A stretch of DNA of 64,000 nt from Fagopyrum homotropicum (lineage: Eukaryota; Streptophyta; Magnoliopsida; Caryophyllales; Polygonaceae). Made by a program: the position numbers and the translations under genes. Numbering within the stretch: position 1 is the first letter of the stretch; every line of letters begins with the position of its first letter. The notes beneath the pieces were generated by a model. The model saw only the letters and a program-made list of their open reading frames with translations, was not told the origin of the DNA and made no database searches. Location: positions 46,845,001 through 46,909,000 of the forward strand of contig BSWB01000002.1 in the NCBI GenBank assembly GCA_033239125.1, in the 5' to 3' direction. Positions 45,946-56,935 of this stretch are shown here, one piece after another.

Positions 45946-46467
45946 CTAGTGTGTTGATGGAAACACTTTGTCTTTGCTGATAAAGGATTTTAATGTTTCG
46001 GTTTGTCCACCATTGTCAAACCAACTGTGACCAGAGCCTACAACTAGAAGCTCCTCCATTTGCTTATTTGCCAACCATGTATGGAACATTTCATCTCTTT
46101 TAGCCTTCTGCGGCTTGCAACCCGTCTCTTTCATTTTCGACATCACCTTGAATACATCTTCTGAAGTCCTCTGTATGCGCAGTAAGGTATGGAAAGTCCG
46201 AACAATCGGCTGCAACTTCCGCTCCAACATTTCTCCAAACACTTTATCCGCAGCTTTATCAACGAGCTGTCGATGAGAGGATGGAGATCTGGATCTGGAT
46301 CTAGATCCACTGTCATTCATAGGAGACGAAACCACCATCGCCATTGTCGCCGAGAAGGAGCCAGAAGATTCGTCCCTAGTGCCGCCGGAGAAACCAGCGC
46401 CGTCTCCGCCGTCGAGGAGCACCGTCGGGAAACACGTCCCCCAAGCAACCACTGAAGAGAGATCCAA
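45946..46467 (-). pseudogene. Chimeric frame containing a PPR-like segment
   Basis: 173 codons. Residues 1-75 are Gly/Ser-rich with an SRSRSRS run. Residues about 75-115 (VFGEMLERKLQP, TFHTLLRI, VFKVMSKMKETGCKP) read as pentatricopeptide-repeat helices. The remainder (MFHTWLANKQMEELLVVGSG..) was not recognised. PPR proteins bind organellar RNA; one repeat pair alone would not. The mix suggests a fusion of captured pieces within the 44165-46650 element. Confidence 0.5.
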
Positions 46468-47182
46468 TTAGTACGAGCTCTCCTTCACGGCGTGTATTCA
46501 AACCAAACAGGAGAGAGAAGAGAGAAAGAGTCTGAAAACCCTAGTTGAACGGTAAAAATGAAAATGGGGTATATTTACTTAAACATAAAACAAAAAAGGC
46601 TAGTTACTATATCGAAAACTCAAAAAAGCCTACTAACCTAATTAACCCATATAAAATATTGGAATGTGAGGAGCATAAATCGGCGTGAGCAGGCGGAGAA
46701 GTAGGCGTCATGTGACGGCTCAGACATTCTACCTCTTTTTTTTGCATTACCTATCACACACTGCATAATTAAATCAAGCAAAGAGAAAGAGAGCGGTTTC
46801 AGATTTGTAAGTCGAAAGTGCATTGAGCGTCACAATGTACGTAGCTTTCGCATGGACTAAGCATGTCCACAGGTCGGACCCGTCGGATCAAGGGTCCGGG
46901 AAGGGTGACCCGGACCCGTATAATTGGTCAACCCGCTGGGTTGGTGACCAGCCGGGTCACGGGTCAGACCCGGCGGGTCGGCGGGTTGGCCACCTCAACT
47001 TAAAAAAAATAAATAAATAAAGTAGAAACAATTGGGCTTAAACTTAAAAAAAAATAAAGAGAGGAGAATTGTTATTGTGCTTGAACTTAAATAAAAAAAA
47101 AGGGAAGAATTGGGCTTGAACAGGAATCCCGGTTGCCTACGTATCTTCTCGGGGAGGAGGAATCAAAGCCCACGTAGTTCTC

Positions 47183-47814
47183 TTACCTTTGTTTATATCC
47201 CCGATTGGCCCTTACCTTAGTCGTCGGACTCTCCCGCCGATACATCCGATGGTGTTTGTTGCCGCTCGTCGTCATCTTCGTCGCCTTTCTCCGCCGAGAG
47301 GTTGTTTTATTGTGTTCGCATTTCTGCTTTCCTCCAACGGCTAGTAGGACTTGTGCCTCCAATGTCTCGGGCAACATGTTTGATCTCGTCGGATCGAGCA
47401 CATTTCCCCTCCGGCTAAAGGTTTGCTCAACCGCTACCGTTGAGGCGGGACCGGCGAGAATTTGTGCCGCGATCCTTGAGAGGGTAGGTAACCTCATTCT
47501 CTCCAGTCGGCTCCACCATTCTAATATGTTGAAATCCTCTTCTTCTTCATCATTGACAAACTCAAAAGAAATGGTTAGATATTTGTCGAGTTTCGAATGG
47601 GAACTCGACGTGGTTTTTTCCCTTTTCGGGCCAAACAAATCTCTAGTAATTGATTTAAATTCATATGAAGTTGAAGATGAAGGACGAGGAGGGGGTTGAG
47701 AAGATTGACCTTGATCGGAAACACGATAATAAACCAATAATTCATCAAATAATTTTCTAACTCTAACAATTATGGTGGAAACATGACAATCGGGATTTTG
47801 TTGTAAATCTAAAA
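47183..47814 (-). pseudogene. hAT transposase C-terminus (hATC dimerisation domain)
   Basis: Continues the transposase after the LTR insertion (DLQQNPDCHV...). The hATC block is clear: EWWSRLERMRLPTLSRIAAQ, then ILAGPASTVAVEQTFSRRG and VLDPTRSNMLPETLEAQVLL. It mediates dimerisation of hAT transposases. The last 45 residues after the domain are basic and poorly conserved. Separated from the upstream part by 3062 bp, so not functional as it stands. Confidence 0.85.
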
Positions 47815-50800
47815 TGTAACACCCCAAGTTCTCAATACTCGGGAAGCTACTAGTTAGGACCTCACAATGGGTCCCGACCTTGGTTTAACAACAACTTTAC
47901 TAGGATCTTACAACAAGGCACAAATGTATTTAAAAACAATTTCCAAAACATAATATTTTTATGGTATGAATGTACACATGTGACAGCCTTACAAACATAT
48001 ATATATAGATACATAATATGCATGCCGTATGGAAGACTCCCCCGTCCCCATCTAATGAGTACGTGAACCCGGCTGACCATCCGTTCCGGATCTCTCTGCA
48101 ACTGTCTATCTCTACAAATGTACAACACGGATAAACCGTTAGCTAACAATCCAAATATAAGCAGAATAAGAATAGCACAAACACAAACAAGGTAACATAA
48201 ACACCCATCATGCTGACACACAATTTGGTTATTATCTGATAGCTTAGGTGATTCACTTTATTCCGTTTTAAAGTTGTGGCACGAGAATCTTAAGAGTTCT
48301 CGCCTCCGTTCCTTATCCAACCGGTGTAGGTCTAGCTTACCTCCGCCGGTAGCATCACTAAAAACCGAGTGTGGACTAGCCCCTAAAGAAACCCCCAGCG
48401 CCCTCAGGCTACTAAGCAAAATGCCACCGCCCGTTACTCTTAGGCCAAGGTATAGTCGGTATATAATTATTACTAAAATATACCTATAAACATCTCATTT
48501 AGGCCAAAGTATAGTCGGTATATAATTATTACTAAAATATACCTATAAACATCTCATTCACACACCACTACCATTATTCATACTCATATCTAGAAGTCAG
48601 CTAAGTAAGCCCAAAGGACTTAACTGAATCAATCTCGACTGTCTAAAATCTCAATTCGGTATGTAATCGTCCAAACTCAATTGCCTATCATAAGAGGCAA
48701 GTGGATCAAAATACGCTCCATAACCTTAGAAGTTTATAACTTCTAGATGTACAACTCATTGAAAGAGAAATTACTAAAAATACCCTCCTAAGGTAAAATG
48801 ACCATTTTACCCTTGTCCCAAAAATCTAGAAAATTTCTATAACAAAGTTCTAAACTATTCTTTAGAACTCAAACCACACTCTAACTCTCTAAAGGAATTT
48901 ATCTAAAGATTTAAAAGAGTTAAACACATTCTTGACTTTTCATAAAAATTGCTAAGGTTCAACTTTGGCTTAAAAATAAACCCTCGTACAAAAATCCAAA
49001 AATCTTAAAGAAAATCTCTCAACCTTCTATACTATCTACTCTACTCATATAAGCAAATAAATCTCCAAAATCACAGTCCACCACTCTTACACAAAATCCT
49101 CAAATAGCATCAACAACACCTAAGTTCCATACTTAGCCAAAATTCTGAAAGTTTTCCCCAACTCCTCAACTAGCCTACTTTGAACTCTTATAGATCCAGA
49201 TCCGACCGCCGGATCGACCTCAACTTCTGATACATTACACTATGCATACCCCTCTATGTCATACTAAAAATTGAACGATAGATAAACATTGTAAAGCATC
49301 AAAATCTAGTCCTAAAGATGGCTACCCGGCACTGATTTACTGGAATCAAAACAAGAGTGCAAGTGGTCTTAGATTCGAGACTCACCTACAACCCTTGTAT
49401 CAACGAAAAGTAAAGCCACATCTTCCACGTTTGATCCCCAACTGATTCCCGATGCACTGGACGCTCTTGGCTCAACACTGGCAGTCCTTGGGTGGCACGT
49501 ATGTTGTTCCTATGTCCAAGGGAGGGTTAAACTATGGATGTTGCTACTATTAATCAGAAAGAGAGAGAAGGGAGAGAGACTGAGTACCTTGTGAATGCAA
49601 CCACTGAGATTGATCCAAGGCGAAAGGAAGACCACTGGATCCGATATCACCCACAGAACATGATGAGGCTCACGTACTGTCAACACAACAGGAGGAGAGA
49701 AATAACCCGATCTTCTGTGTTGTTTATCCCGGCTCGATGTTATGGTGCAATGAGGCCACCGATCCAGCAGTGTCATGAAGGAAGGACGACAGGAAGAGGG
49801 TACAGCTTACCCGGATGTCAACTGTGATGACAACACTAGGCTGGGGCAAGTTGGAGGCTAGACAGGAGGGGCGCATACTGATTTTGAGAGTGAAAAGACT
49901 GTCTCTGTTGCTGTTCGTTGGGGGTCCAGACGCGATTACTGTCACTAGTGGCAAGACTGAGAGATCTCGGATGGATCTCTTCGTGCAGGGATGTATTGGT
50001 GCGGCGCGACGGAGTCACCGGAGGAGAGTTGAGGGCCGAGGGTTAGAGCTGCTTGAGAGGGAGGGGTGAGTGAAGGCATACGTGAGTAGAGGAGGGTGCA
50101 CGTTGCAGCAGATGGTGTCTCCCTTGGCTACACATGGAGGAGATGGCCGCTGCTACTTCTCACAGCAAGAGGGAAGGAGGGTGGCGAGGTGATGACGCTG
50201 TGCGATGGTGGTAAAGACGACGGATAGGGTTACGGCTACATAGGCGTGGGGAGAAGGTGATGGACTTGGACGTGCGCTTGGAAGAGGGAACTTCAGCGTG
50301 ATTTTAGAAACCGTTTCATTCAGCACTCCTAGTCCAACTCAGCTCCACGTAGGCAAGAGATAGCTCCCAAGGATGCTACAGCGGGCTCTTCTTGTTGAGC
50401 TCGTGTAGCAGGCTGGCTCCTTACTGTTGGGCTGGTCCAATCCTCCAGCAAGGGACAAAGCTAAGGCTGGACAAGGTAAGTACAAGAAGTGGGCTGAAAC
50501 AAGAGGGCAAGGTGGGCTGAGTTTTGTCAAGGCTTTGTCAAAACATGTCATGGCTTTGTCAAGCCCATGCATGGCTTTGTCATGATCTTGTCATGGTCTC
50601 GTCATAACTCGTCATGATCTCGTCAAAACTCGTCATGGTCTCGTCTTGATCTTGTCAAAAGGGCGTCACGAATTTGTCAAGAACATGTCCTAATATAAAT
50701 TAGGGTTTGGTGGATTAGGGTTTGCTATAAAAATTTTATCATTTTATGTGAAGTGAGGTTACAATAAATGATAAAATTTTGAGATATTGTGTCCGACTAG

Positions 50801-50876
50801 GTAGACATGTAAGGATCAACGGATCGAAATCCGGTTTGCCACGGGATTAAACGGAATAAAAATTCCGGATATTACA
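47815..50876 (-). mobile_element. Solo gypsy LTR inside the hAT transposase
   Basis: On the plus strand it starts TGTAACACCCC and ends GATATTACA. It is the same family as 38266-41551, sharing long blocks such as GGAAGACTCCCCCGTCCCC. The flanks TAAAA and CAAAA are a 5-bp duplication with one change. Splicing it out restores the transposase reading order YYEFL-DLQQNPD. Small internal duplications exist (TAGTCGGTATATAATTATTAC, twice near 48452-48520). Confidence 0.9.
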
Positions 50877-52851
50877 CAAAAATTCATAATAACTCTCTAA
50901 AAATTGTTTTAAACCATCCATTTTACGTCTAGGATCTAACACAAATGCAACAAGAAAAACATCGGGAATAGTTGTATAATAATCTAACCATTTAGTTCGC
51001 ATTGTATAAATAGCTTGTGAAATATTATCAATTAAAAGACCTTGTTGAAGTGCAAATGCAATATTAATTGCTACATAACAAAATATGTTTGAAGTTGGTG
51101 TATAAACATAACTAAAAGTGTTAGTAGCATCATAAAAATATTTAAAAACCTCCATTACATCTCTTGCTAAAACCCAAGATTCACCGAAAACAAAATCACC
51201 GTCAATATTTTGTACGGCAAAAGCACTTAAAAGATCTCGATATTCAGATGATTCGGAAATCATTTTGTAAGTAGAGTTCCATCTTGTACAAACATCTTTG
51301 GAAATTTTTTAGGATAAACGCCATTTTGTTTACAATATGCATACCATTTAGTACGTATACTTTTTTTAGACCAAAGTTCATTAAGAATTTTTCTAATAGG
51401 TTGTACTAAATCTCCAACATATGCTAAACCTTTTTGAACACACAAGTTTAAAATATGAGCGGCACACCTAATGTGAAAAAATTTACCTCCAATCGTCGGC
51501 TTACAATAGTTGGTTAAATCTCTAATGGAAGCCGTGTTAGCGGAGGCGTTGTCAAAACCGATTGAAAAAACTCGTGAAACTAATCTATATTCTTCCAAAA
51601 CATTTGCAATCAAACGGGCAATGTTTTGGGCGGTGTGTTGTTCGTTGAAAACTCGTAATGCTAAAACTCTTTTGTTTAAAATCTAAAATTTATCAACAAA
51701 ATGACAAGTAATACCCATATATGAATTTTTTTGAAAACCGTCGGTCCAAATATCACTACAAATAGAAACTTGAATATCACCGTTTTCCATAAAATATTTA
51801 ATCAATTCTTCTTTACGAACACACAAGTTTAAAAAATGAGCGGCACACCTAATGTGAAAAAATTTACCTCCAATCGTCGGCTTACAATAGTTGGTTAAAT
51901 CTCTAATGGAAGCCGTGTTAGCGGAGACGTTGTGAAAACCGATTGAAAAAACTCGTGAAACTAATCTATATTCTTCCAAAACATTTGCAATCAAACGGGC
52001 AATGTTTTGGGTGGTGTGTTGTTCGTTGAAAACTCGTAATGCTAAAACTCTTTTGTTTAAAATCCAAAATTTATCAACAAAATGACATGTAATACCCATA
52101 TATGATTTTTTTTGAAAACCGTCGGTCCAAATATCACTACAAATAGAAACTTGAATATCACCGTTTTTCATAAAATATTTAATCAATTCTTTTTTATAAT
52201 TTCTATATTTATGCATCATTTTTCTTTTAGCGGTTTGGCGAGAAATCGGTTTATATGCGGGTTGAGCATGATTTTGCATCCAATCATTAAAACCAACATT
52301 TTGTGCAAAACTAAATGCCGAAGAATCTACGGCTAACATTTCCGAAAATGCATCCATAGAAGAAGAATGATCATATGTAAATAAAGAAGGAGGTTGGTTA
52401 GAGGTAGATGCGTACCCGGTAAGTTGTGTTTGCCCTCGTGACAATCCCATTTTTCGGGATGCTTGTTCCGAATACGCCTCTTGTAGTTCCCGTAGCCTTA
52501 TCCCTTTTTGTGCTTGTATTGTGCTGAAAAAAAATTGCATTTGGCATAGTAAACTCTGTTGGCATCGGGAGCACCTTTTGTAAACCAAAATCGGAAGACC
52601 GCCGCCGTTAGTTGAGTGTTGTTCAACGGCGGCTCCTCCGGGAATTGGGTCTCGGATTCTTGGGTGTTGGGGAAAGAAGATGATTACATGTTGATATCCT
52701 CCTCCTCGAGGATCTCGTGATCTCCACTTAATAAGCCCCGCCTTAAATCCGAACCGGTTGGAGGACCGCTAACGGAATGACGTCCTCGGCTAACACCTCC
52801 GCCGGATGAAGGACCGGCACCGCTAACGGAACGTCTTCCTCGGCTAGACAT
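50877..52851 (-). pseudogene. hAT transposase N-terminal and catalytic part, with internal duplication
   Basis: From an ATG at 52851 the minus strand encodes a Ser/Gly-rich N-terminus, stops in frame near 52684, and resumes at 52588 (IRLRELQEAY...). The catalytic region includes QVSICSDIWTDGFQKKSYMG and FSIGFHNVSANTASI, matching the hAT RNase-H-like core. An in-frame 381-bp direct duplication (127 codons, about 51820-52200 and 51439-51819) repeats that core. Copy two contains a TAG at 51685-51683 where copy one has Trp. The chain then continues to LDPRRKMDGLKQFLESYYEF at the LTR insertion. No clear BED zinc finger. Confidence 0.8.
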
Positions 52852-53014
52852 TTTTTTTTGAATAATAGAATGTAGTAGTAAGAGTAACAAAATAAGAGAA
52901 TGAGAATATGAGATTAGGAGAGTAATTGAATGTAAGAGTTGAAAACTATGGAGAGATTGAGAGAGTGAATAGATGATTGAATGAGAATTGGTGTGAGATG
53001 AAATGAATTGGGTT

Positions 53015-53030
53015 TGGGGTATTTATAGAA
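53015..53030 (-). promoter_or_regulatory. Candidate TATA box of the hAT transposase
   Basis: TATAAATACCCC on the minus strand, about 170 bp upstream of the ATG at 52851 and within the 5' end of the transposon. Confidence 0.45.
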
Positions 53031-53249
53031 ATGTTTTTGGGTTAGATTTATTATAGTTTATTGTTTTTTAATTTATTTTATAAAAATATTACCGTTACCC
53101 GGGTCGACCCGGCGGGTCGATGGGTAAGGATCTCATGACCCTTACCCGTACCCGCGACCCGGGGGAACCCGTACCCACCGGGTTCCCGTTGGGTCAGAAC
53201 CCGCCGGGTCACGGGTCATCCGTGACCCGTGGACATGCTTAACATGGAC

Positions 53250-53779
53250 CCAACTTTGTAATTAAACCCATCTCAACGACAATATCTTTGTCATGCATGA
53301 TACTACGAGATCGACCTATCAATGTGTGTAGATTTCATACACTATTATTGTAACAAACAAACATTTTTAAATATCAAATATACAGTAAATAGGTTAGCGG
53401 AGGTTGTTGGTGAATGGTGATAGTAGATTTCATGGACTATAAGTTCTATAACTCACAAACCACCTCAATTTTAGTTTCTATATAGAAAATGTTTGGGATT
53501 TACTCTAAGTGCCCGATTGATTGGAGTGGTGAAATAAAAATGAAATGAAATGAAATCGGATAAAGGTAAGGAAAACAAAAGAAAATAATGAGATTACTAT
53601 TTAGTGTTAAAAGAACTCCAAACAAACATAATTTTTTATTGATTCGGAATTATTCCGTTATCGAAAATGATTCTTAATGCTTACAAACGAACCTTAAATC
53701 TTTAACTAAGCCAAGTAAGCCCTCCAAAAAGTTAAATATACAAGAAACTCGTAAATCTGATGAACTTTGAACAAAATAG

Positions 53780-53788
<9 letters not shown>
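53250..53788. other. No recognisable gene
   Basis: AT-rich flank of the hAT insertion. The pair GTGCCCGATTGATTGG (53509) and complement of AAGGTTCGTTTG (53680s) may be MITE ends, but the match is too weak to call. Confidence 0.4.

Positions 53789-53826
<38 letters not shown>
53789..53826. repeat. (AT)n microsatellite
   Basis: About 38 bp of pure AT dinucleotides. Confidence 0.95.
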
Positions 53827-53830
<4 letters not shown>

Positions 53831-53949
53831 TTTGTTGTTGCGGTATGAATCCTTGCTTCTAGAGGATTCATTGTCGGTGCATATCTAAAATTGGCTTTGA
53901 AGAATCGGGGATTAAGGGTTCGTTTGGTATGATTGTAGGAATGAGGTTG

Positions 53950-55040
53950 AAATCATGAACTAAAAATCGGATTCGAATAAAGAATGTGAATACGTCATTA
54001 TTGGCACTCGGTCTATCTATAGAAATCTCGGGAGAGATTTTGGTTTTCAGGGCCGAGATTTCTTCTCTGGAACTCTTTCCTCGTCCTAGCCACCTTTTAT
54101 GCTTGCTTGATCATATTGGTCCTTGTATGGTCCTTTACACAATAACCAACATTGTCATTAAAGGAGAATTAAATATGAGTGAGGTCTCTTTAACTGCAAA
54201 TGTCGCCAATAAGCTAGAAACTTCTTCATGGATGGCATTTGCTCTTGTTCTAGTGGTAGCTCCTTTCATGATGAGACCCAAAAATGGTGTGGTTGTGTTC
54301 TACTTCAATGCCTTGGTGATTCTCCCTTTAGGTGGTGTTGGGGATGGTCCCTCATCAATTGGTGTATGTGTCTTCTGCGCTTGGGAATCCTGGTGGCAGG
54401 CAATACCATCTCCTAAATCGACGACGCGAGATGGTATAACAATATTAGGGGGCACCCTATACTTCTTTATCCTATTTGAGGAGGAGTACCTGACAAACGA
54501 TTTCCAATTAGAAGATATGTCTCATGGGTGGAGGTTAGTGATCTGATAGGATTGATAGGTTTAGGAGTAAAGATACTATCATCAACCAAAGTAGAGGAAA
54601 TAGGATCAGGGAAGTCATACTTGGGAGGAGAAGAGGTAATTATATGCTCAAGAGAAGAAGGAAGAATAGGCATACTAGAGGAAGATTTCACAATTCGGGA
54701 AGCAGTAGAGGTGGCATGTCATTGGAACGACATTAACATGGACAGGACACGAGCAAGTTGCCCGTTTCGGTTACTGTTTCAAACCCTCTTCGTCATGGTC
54801 TCGCAATTTGCCCGTTTGGACCTGTGTCAGGCCGTGTGGACGTCGTTTCATGCCCGTGTGGAGCTACGAAATTTTCAATAAATACAAGAATTAGTTCATC
54901 CAAAATTTAATTTTTAGGTGATATGGGTAGGTTGCCCATGTGGTGGTCGTGTAGGCCTGCTCTTCCCTATGTCTTGCCCCTTTTGAGCTACAACATTTTC
55001 TTTTAATTATGTGAAAATAATTAATCCACCCTTTTCTTCA
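53950..55040 (-). mobile_element. Degenerate gypsy-type sequence
   Basis: On the minus strand fragments such as PPKGRITKALK and GATTRTRANAIHEEVSSLL resemble the tail of plant gypsy polyproteins, with stops between. Near 54750-54960 are repeated GCCCGTGTGG/TTGCCCGTTTGG words like those in Athila-type LTRs. A 186-codon plus-strand frame (53986-54546) overlaps and is probably the chance antisense of this region. Confidence 0.35.
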
Positions 55041-55046
55041 ATTTCT

Positions 55047-55366
55047 TCAGAAAAGACTCTCTAGGATCTCATATTCCGTCTTGACTTCAACCCCACATAC
55101 ATTTATTGCTTCATGCACATCATCACACATAGAAACTCGTAGGGATTCATCAGATAGTAAGGCAAGCAAACACTCTTTAGTAGAATCAATGTTAGTACCA
55201 CAAACGTCATTATCAAAAATATATTGTTTCATAGCCTTAGGGAGTTGGAACTTCACCGATTCTTCACCAAACTTTTAGATAATGAAACTGTCTCTCACAT
55301 CAATATATAAGAGCACATGTAGTGGTAAGAAAAGGTCTTCCAACAATGACAAGTATATGCCAGTGT
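55047..55366 (-). pseudogene. Gypsy protease C-terminus and linker, truncated by an insertion
   Basis: The minus strand reads VIVGRPFLTTTCALI, then after a stop KFGEESVKFQLPKAMKQYI. This is the flap/GRPFL(A/T)T block and downstream segment of Athila-type aspartic proteases. The catalytic DTG lies upstream, beyond the insertion of the element at 55367. A frame of 69 codons (55256-55047) remains open after it. Confidence 0.6.
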
Positions 55367-56935
55367 TGTTCGCTCGAAAGTGTGTGTGCAATTAAACTTT
55401 AAATTTATAACCTAAAATATAAGCCAAAACGATATGTAAACCCGCAGTGTACGGATCAATCATAGTAATGGCAAATACTACAGGGTCGATCTCAGGGATT
55501 TGGTGAACTCGAATTGATAAAAACAATCTAGCAAAGACAATAATGCAAATATTGATAACAAAAGCAAAAATACGTGTAATAATTGGGAAATAGAGATTCT
55601 AAAGATCAAGGTATCCAATTGTGATTTTCGTTTCAAGACTTCTAAAGATCTATGAATTGAGCTAGGGTTGCAAGGAAATATGTTCTAAAAAGGGATGATG
55701 TACGGTGAAGTTCCACTATCCACTTATCCCAACCCGAAGGCTCTAAATAAAGGATATTGAGTCTCGATAAGATAGAGATCTAAGGGAAGGATTATACTTT
55801 CAAACCAAACACTCAACCCAAGGAAATCAGGTTAACTCACAAAGGTAAGGCATTGGCACACTCAACCTTAATAGAGGGTTTTGAAACCTCTATTACCTAG
55901 AACTCATCATCGTTGGCAACCAAGCAAGGGAATCACCGGGTAAGTCTCTTCCCATGGTCAGATATGGGTTATAAAGGTTCAAAAATGCTAGGGTTTAAGC
56001 AATCTTTAACTTTGGTTTAAGGATAAAACATCAAAGGTATGATAGAAGGAAAATCGGTATGTTCTTCCTTGAAGTTCGGTCGATTACCCTCAAGAACAAC
56101 CCAAATTTTCTTCTCTTTAAAGGTAAACACAACTCTCAGGGTCCAATCTCAACGTGAGGTTCATTCTATCATCAATTTAACCACAATCTTCCACCAATCA
56201 CCCTAGAATCACAAGGGTTTTAGCCAATAACACACATTGTTAAAATCAAGAAAATGATTGAATCAAGAATATCAAGAAAACGTTGAATCTTAAATAAAAT
56301 GAAACAAATCCTTAATAAAGGTTCTTAAACTCTAGAAAATTAACTAAAACCCAAAAACAAACTCCAAACTTGTGTTCAAAATGACAAAAGAATCAAAAAC
56401 TAGAAAAACCTCAAGAACATTAATCTTTCTTCAATGCCGAATCTTCCAAAAGTGTTTCTCCTTCTCCTTCGTAGGGTTTCTTCAATGCCTCAGCTTGTAC
56501 TTGGATCCTTTAGGATGTGGAGAGACGTCCTTTATTTATAGGGAAAAACTAGGGTTGTAACTCTTTATCTTTTGAAGAATCCTACATGGGATTGGTCGAT
56601 CAAGATAGAAATCGGTCTATCTTTAACAAAATCGGACGATTTACTCCTAAATTGATCCGATTTTCTTTTTGTTGCAGTGTGTTATCTTTTAGCTTCGTCT
56701 TCTATATTCTTTTATGGTTTCTTCTCATATCTTTTCCTATCTTTAAGACTCCTTCCTGATCCTTTATGATGTTAAGTCTGATATTGATCCATTTCTGCAT
56801 CCAAAACTCCACCATTTTACCTACAATTCAATCAAGAACTCATGTAGACCTCTATTCTCGAAATGTACATGAATATAGACTTAAAGGTACATGACTCTCT
56901 TCAAACGTATATAAACAAAAACTCTTTTTGGAATA
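55367..56935 (-). repeat. 3' LTR of the second Athila-like element (inner edge approximate)
   Basis: It shares with the other family CCCGCAGTGTACGG(A/G)TCAATC, GGGTCGAT(C)..CAGGGA, ACCGGGTAAGTCTC (55935) and the order of landmarks. Motifs TTCGGTCGATTA (56076) and ATTGGTCGAT, ATCGGTCTAT, ATCGGACGAT (56591-56640) replace the CCTCGGTCGAGG cluster. The inner boundary could not be set without the 5' LTR. Confidence 0.75.

Larger units (their letters stand above)
44165..46650. mobile_element. Candidate gene-capturing (Pack-MULE-like) element
   Basis: The ends are inverted and outward-facing. Left, about 44190-44235, reads CTAGGCTTTTTTGAG..TTTAGTAAATGTACCCC. Right, about 46566-46640, reads inverted CTAGCCTTTTTTG..TTAAGTAAATATACCCC, with a second TAGGCTTTTTTGAG. 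Between them lie a minisatellite array, a FANCI-like exon and a PPR-like frame, both on the minus strand. Capture of unrelated host gene fragments between inverted ends is the mark of Pack-MULEs. I could not establish exact termini or a 9-bp target duplication, so the class is an inference. Confidence 0.5.
46858..53241 (-). mobile_element. hAT transposon interrupted by a solo LTR
   Basis: The terminal inverted repeats begin TAAGCATGTCCAC(A/G)GGTC at both ends. They are flanked by the 8-bp duplication (G/A)CATGGAC at 46850-46857 and 53242-53249, as expected for hAT. Subterminal regions (46875-46995 and 53098-53235) are dense in GACCCG and CGGGTC words. The minus strand encodes a broken transposase with a C-terminal hATC domain. 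Removing the inserted LTR leaves a 3.3-kb element. Confidence 0.92.

Noticed and set aside
49510..50572. Open frames in the solo LTR inside the hAT element
   Set aside because: Same reasoning: GC-richer LTR sequence with frames on both strands and no domain.
53500..53700. Possible MITE
   Set aside because: Left and right ends share only short purine-pyrimidine words; no target duplication.
53986..54546. 186-codon plus-strand open frame
   Set aside because: No recognisable domain, and the opposite strand shows gypsy-polyprotein-like fragments, so this is most likely an antisense shadow.
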